This document shows, piece by piece, positions 40,303 through 43,425 of a stretch of DNA of 43,425 nucleotides. The DNA comes from Bacteroidales bacterium (GTDB lineage: Bacteria > Bacteroidota > Bacteroidia > Bacteroidales > F082): assembly GCA_017460915.1 (NCBI GenBank), contig JAFUAA010000008.1, positions 1 through 43,425 of the forward strand, in the 5' to 3' direction. The notes below the pieces were generated by a model. The model had not been told where the DNA came from. It did not search any database and saw nothing but the letters and a program-made list of their open reading frames with translations. Position numbers and translations under genes: made by a program. Positions within the stretch are counted from its first letter, which is position 1; each line of letters opens with the position of its first letter.

Positions 40303-41370
40303 TTGGCTCTGCCAACTCCTATTTCCATTAATGGCATTCCCAGCGACTACTCAGCCACCGAAAACCCCTACATCCCAAACACCAACGCCATCATCCCCAA
40401 CTACCAGTTTGAGGAAGAGGAAATCGAAGAAGATTTTCTTGTCTATCGCCTTGACATGACTGGCATCATGAATCCATACACCCACGAATGGCTCGACCTT
40501 TACGGAACTGGCCTTGCCGAACAAAACGTTTGGCTCTCGCTCGACGGCAATCCCAAAGGGCTTCTCGTCAAAAACCATTCGGAAGACGGCACCATTTCAC
40601 GAAAGTTCGACCTTGTTTTCCTTGTGGACAACTCAGGCAGCATGAATGAAGAATCGGATGCCCTGACGCGCGATATCATCAGTTGGGCCAACAACCTGAC
40701 CAATTCTGGAATTGATATCCAATTTGGATGCGTGGGATACTCTGAATACGGCTATGTAAATGGAGGTATCGACTTCAGCAACCAGACAGGGCTTAACACC
40801 TTTTTGAACTATGGTTCGGGAACATCAAGGACGCAGCATTTTGGCGGTATCAATGCCGAGACATTGGAGTATTATGCCGAGCGATATGGAGATGTCGATG
40901 GTGAATGCGGCATGATGGCACTTCGTTTCGCCAATGACTACTTTTCTTTCCGCAATGGAGCCAACAGGATTTACGTCAACTTCACCGACGAACCCAACCA
41001 ACCCGATCATGTAAGCGGTTGGTCGGTGGAATACCTTAATCCAGCCAATGGCAACTGGACACCACAGCAAGGCACGGTCCACACCGTGTTTAGCGGCTCT
41101 CCCAATTTCACCAACCAAACAGGTTATGCAGAGAAACCCTGGCTCATGTCGGAATACACGGGAGGCACTGTGCTTTATGCCAGTTCCAACTTCTCAGGCG
41201 TTTCGCTCAACACTCTTCCTGTGACGGGTGCCATGCAACACTCCTACTCGATTTACTTCGTCGTACCCGAAACGATGAAAGACGGACAATATCATAGTTT
41301 GAAAGTAACCGTTCTTTCCCAAGACCAATCAGTGAGGGCCGAAAGGAACTTCTCTATCAGATTTGAATGA
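40303..41370 (+). CDS. VWA-domain protein, 5' end cut off by an in-frame stop
   Basis: 355 codons from a TTG at 40303, in the same frame as the lipoprotein signal at 40210. Only a TAA at 40297-40299 separates them. A VWA domain with the MIDAS motif DNSGSMNEES lies in FDLVFLVDNSGSM, followed by GCVGYSEYGY and VNFTDEPNQPD. The region before it (LPTPISINGIPSDYSATENP) fits a mature lipoprotein N-terminus, not a new start. Either the gene is a pseudogene, the stop is read through, or the TTG restarts translation and yields a cytosolic product. The stop overlaps the OmpA gene by ATGA. Confidence 0.75.
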   Translation: MALPTPISINGIPSDYSATENPYIPNTNAIIPNYQFEEEEIEEDFLVYRLDMTGIMNPYTHEWLDLYGTGLAEQNVWLSLDGNPKGLLVKNHSEDGTISRKFDLVFLVDNSGSMNEESDALTRDIISWANNLTNSGIDIQFGCVGYSEYGYVNGGIDFSNQTGLNTFLNYGSGTSRTQHFGGINAETLEYYAERYGDVDGECGMMALRFANDYFSFRNGANRIYVNFTDEPNQPDHVSGWSVEYLNPANGNWTPQQGTVHTVFSGSPNFTNQTGYAEKPWLMSEYTGGTVLYASSNFSGVSLNTLPVTGAMQHSYSIYFVVPETMKDGQYHSLKVTVLSQDQSVRAERNFSIRFE

Positions 41371-42596
41371 CAATGAAAAGAAGACTTCCATCATTGACCC
41401 TCGCGCTGCTGTTGCTCATGCCTGCCGTGAACGCAGTCGCCCAACGTTTCATCGATAAGAACGAAATCGGCTTCCGCTATTGCTGGAATCATGCCGACCT
41501 TAACTATTCACACAAGATGTTCGACATCTACACCCATAAGGACTACTGGCAGAATGGTTTCGGCTTTTTTATCACCCATCGTGTCAGCGATAATTTCGCG
41601 ATTCGCCCTGAAATCGATTTCATCGGTCGCGGAGCCAACCTGAAATTCGAGGTTATCTCCTATATAATGGATGCCAAATATGTGGATTTGCGCCTGCCGC
41701 TGATGGTTTCCTTCGCGCCCAATGCCGCCGTCAATCCCTACTTGTTTGTCGCGCCCGAACTTGGTATTGTTCGTGAAGGCGAAATCACATTCAAATCAGA
41801 TCAAACAGGTAAACTTACAACCGACCTCGCCGAAGGCAACATTAGCCCATTCGATGTTGGTGTGTATGGCGGATTGGGGGTTGAGATTCCCATCAGCATC
41901 GACAATTTCCGTTTCTTGGTTGCAGCTGAAGCTGGCTACAACTTAGGATTGCTCAACACATTTTCTGAAGATGAACTCGATGGCGATGCCATTGTACTGA
42001 ATCCATCGGCTTATACTTTCACGCCTGAAGGTTCACGCAACAATCGCGGTATAGAAGTAGCTATGACCATAACCCTACCTTTGACTAACTTCAGTTTGAT
42101 TCCCAAGCCCAAACCACGTCCTAAAGTTGTGGAACGCATCATAGAGCCAGAACCAGAGCCTGAAGTTGAGGTCTTTGAATACGAAATCAAGGACTGCTAC
42201 TCATTTGAAGAAATGTATGCCTTTGTGAAATCTGGATTCGACGTCAGCGACAAGCGCATCTGCGTGTTTGACATGAAGTTCCAATTCGGTTCTGCAAAAC
42301 TGCTCCGTTCCTCGGAAAAGTATCTTGACAATGTGGTTGGGATGATGAAAGCCTACCCAAGGATGCGCATCACCATCAATGGACATACCGACAACATCGG
42401 CTCTGAAGAGACAAACCAAACGCTTTCAGAAAAAAGAGCCCAATCCGTATTTGATTATTTAGTCAGGCATGGGATTGACGCCAATCGTATGTCATGCCAT
42501 GGCTACGGCCTGCGCTATCCCATCGACACTAACGCCACCGAAGCCAGACGCGCCAAAAACCGTCGCGTCGAGATTGAAGTGACGAGAATAAGATAA
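41367..42596 (+). CDS. OmpA-family protein with N-terminal beta-barrel
   Basis: 409 residues. Signal peptide 1-25 (ending AVAQR), an outer-membrane barrel (about 30-245), a Pro/Glu hinge (PKPKPRPKVVERIIEPEPEP) and a C-terminal OmpA peptidoglycan-binding domain (DMKFQFGSAKLLRSSEKYLD, NGHTDNIGSEETNQTLSEKR, RAKNRRVEIEV). It would tether the outer membrane to the cell wall. The start overlaps the VWA gene stop; an ATG two codons on (41373) is an alternative. Operon with the VWA gene and possibly the following lipoprotein. Confidence 0.92.
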   Translation: MTMKRRLPSLTLALLLLMPAVNAVAQRFIDKNEIGFRYCWNHADLNYSHKMFDIYTHKDYWQNGFGFFITHRVSDNFAIRPEIDFIGRGANLKFEVISYIMDAKYVDLRLPLMVSFAPNAAVNPYLFVAPELGIVREGEITFKSDQTGKLTTDLAEGNISPFDVGVYGGLGVEIPISIDNFRFLVAAEAGYNLGLLNTFSEDELDGDAIVLNPSAYTFTPEGSRNNRGIEVAMTITLPLTNFSLIPKPKPRPKVVERIIEPEPEPEVEVFEYEIKDCYSFEEMYAFVKSGFDVSDKRICVFDMKFQFGSAKLLRSSEKYLDNVVGMMKAYPRMRITINGHTDNIGSEETNQTLSEKRAQSVFDYLVRHGIDANRMSCHGYGLRYPIDTNATEARRAKNRRVEIEVTRIR

Positions 42597-42632
42597 ACAA
42601 GAAACCAATCCTAAGCATTTAAATTCAATATC

Positions 42633-43298
42633 ATGAAGAAATCAAGACTTTTCATTTGCATCATGCTCGGCGCATTGTGCTTTACCATATTGAGTTGCAA
42701 CAAGCATGATGACGATGATTGGGGCGGCAATAGTGGTGGAAACATCTGGAACCCCACGGTCGTCGATGGGAGACTTCCGGGATTGTTCTCCGTTAGCTCA
42801 GACCAGCAAGTCCAATTCTCTCAAGGCAACTTGCAATACCAAGCATCCACCAACACTTGGCGTTTTGCCGAACATCAATGGGATTATGTAGGAAGTCAAA
42901 AATCCGTCTACGTTGAAGGTGATGAGGGAACAGGGTTCTATATTGAAAAAATTGGAGGCACCGTTATCAACAGCGACAATAGCGAAATTTCCCCAACCTA
43001 TAACGGTTGGATAGACCTTTTCGGATGGGGTACCAGCGGCTGGAACAACGGAAACACTTACAACCGTCCATGGGATTCCGACAATAGCGATGGTAGCTTG
43101 TATGGCCCTTCAGGCCGATTCAACCTTACTGACGACTATGCAAATGCCGAATGGGGGCATAATGCCATTAGCAATGGAGGAAACCGAGAAGATTATTGTA
43201 GGACCCTTACAAAAGAAGAATGGGAATACCTTCTCGAATCCCGTACCACATCTTCAGGCATCCGTTTTGCCAAGGCGAAAGTAAATGGGTATTGTTAA
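42633..43298 (+). CDS. Lipoprotein, 3' end truncated by an IS element
   Basis: 221 codons remain. A lipoprotein signal ends in ILSC (Cys22) followed by an Asp-rich stretch. The mature part carries GLFSVSSDQQVQFSQGNLQY, NTWRFAEHQWDYVG and WIDLFGWGTSGWNNG, a domain I recall from multi-copy Bacteroidota surface lipoproteins. In those, the FAKAxVNG segment is followed by more sequence. Here it stops after AKVNGYC exactly where the IS-like left end begins (about 43288), so the last two residues and the stop are IS-derived. Confidence 0.75.
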   Translation: MKKSRLFICIMLGALCFTILSCNKHDDDDWGGNSGGNIWNPTVVDGRLPGLFSVSSDQQVQFSQGNLQYQASTNTWRFAEHQWDYVGSQKSVYVEGDEGTGFYIEKIGGTVINSDNSEISPTYNGWIDLFGWGTSGWNNGNTYNRPWDSDNSDGSLYGPSGRFNLTDDYANAEWGHNAISNGGNREDYCRTLTKEEWEYLLESRTTSSGIRFAKAKVNGYC

Positions 43299-43319
43299 TC
43301 TAATATAGGAAATAATATG

Positions 43320-43327
43320 TATCTTTG
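43320..43327 (+). promoter_or_regulatory. Promoter (-7 element) of the transposase gene
   Basis: TATCTTTG followed by GCGGC, 27 bases before the transposase ATG. Confidence 0.6.
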
Positions 43328-43353
43328 CGGCTTGAACCAATATTGTAAATACC

Positions 43354-43425
43354 ATGGATTGTCCAAAGTGCAAAAGTGCCCGCTACACGAAGAACGGTGT
43401 GGTTGGCGGAAGGCAAAGATACAAG
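43354..43425 (+). CDS. IS1-family transposase (partial, N-terminus)
   Basis: 24 codons in the window, MDCPKCKSARYTKNGVVGGR then QRYK. The CPKC-x(n)-KNG-x(n)-GRQRYK pattern is the zinc-finger start of InsA-like IS1-family transposases, in which a second CxxC follows shortly. The gene continues beyond the right edge. Confidence 0.85.
   Translation, partial: MDCPKCKSARYTKNGVVGGRQRYK

Larger units (their letters stand above)
43288..43425 (+). mobile_element. Left end of an IS1-like insertion element
   Basis: The element probably begins at GGTATTGTTAATC (43288 or 43289) at the break in the lipoprotein gene. It carries a promoter (TATCTTTG, 43320-43327) and a transposase start, and runs off the window. 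The exact terminus and the target duplication cannot be defined without the right end. Confidence 0.7.

Overview
The window looks like a chromosomal segment of an uncultured or little-studied member of the Bacteroidales (Bacteroidota). The evidence is the recurrent TAnnTTTG promoter element (about 20 cases on both strands), the gene order L33 - DUF4295 - ftsY - rimO - yraN, a DUF5723 outer-membrane protein paired with a lipoprotein, a type IX secretion sorting domain, a Cthe_2159-like surface protein, and several PorT/OmpA-type barrels. The genus cannot be fixed from the sequence alone. No rRNA, tRNA or CRISPR array was seen.

Layout. 1-3.3 kb (minus): translation and protein-targeting operon (rpmG, DUF4295, ftsY, rimO, yraN) with a terminator inside it. 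3.3-11.4 kb (minus): histidine degradation genes ftcD and hutI, with other genes between them: two duplicated Cys-rich membrane proteins (one with a TonB C-terminal domain), a small radical SAM enzyme, a DUF5723 barrel and a large lipoprotein. 11.4-17.4 kb: a periplasmic thioredoxin and a WbqC-like protein (plus), a HipB/HipA pair and a 7TM-HD phosphohydrolase (minus), and an NlpC/P60 hydrolase (plus). 17.5-23.4 kb: 1-pyrroline-5-carboxylate dehydrogenase, class II aldolase and a small membrane protein, interleaved with two AAA ATPase genes (DUF234/nuclease type and DUF4143 type). 23.7-26.0 kb: an AT-rich accessory stretch of small orphan genes (antitoxin-like protein, HTH protein with a structured leader, three unknown proteins). 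26.0-32.2 kb: purB, an MsbA-like ABC exporter, a DnaQ-type exonuclease and a short UvrA paralogue. 32.3-38.6 kb: a T9SS-sorted protein, a beta-helix surface protein, an HD hydrolase, a Fur-family regulator, a secreted protein and gcvT. 38.6-43.4 kb: a second HTH protein with a long structured leader, a PorT-like barrel, a VWA lipoprotein split by an in-frame stop, an OmpA-family protein, a truncated lipoprotein, and the left end of an IS1-like element running off the window.

The most unusual signals are in the DNA around the accessory genes. (1) The DUF234 ATPase gene has three related 34-bp palindromes: one before its promoter, one between promoter and start codon, and one across its stop codon. 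(2) The DUF4143 ATPase gene sits between two copies of a 30-bp sequence (one mismatch), the left one forming the terminator of the preceding gene, and has three direct repeats spaced exactly 23 bp apart upstream of its promoter. (3) Two small paralogous HTH genes about 15 kb apart are each preceded by a long leader with 10-bp long-range stems and competing hairpins that resemble attenuator or start-site switches. (4) A small dispersed repeat occurs once in frame inside the NlpC/P60 gene and once as an inverted pair upstream of purB.

All functional statements rest on reading motifs and recalling protein families. No database search, RNA folding program or alignment tool was run.
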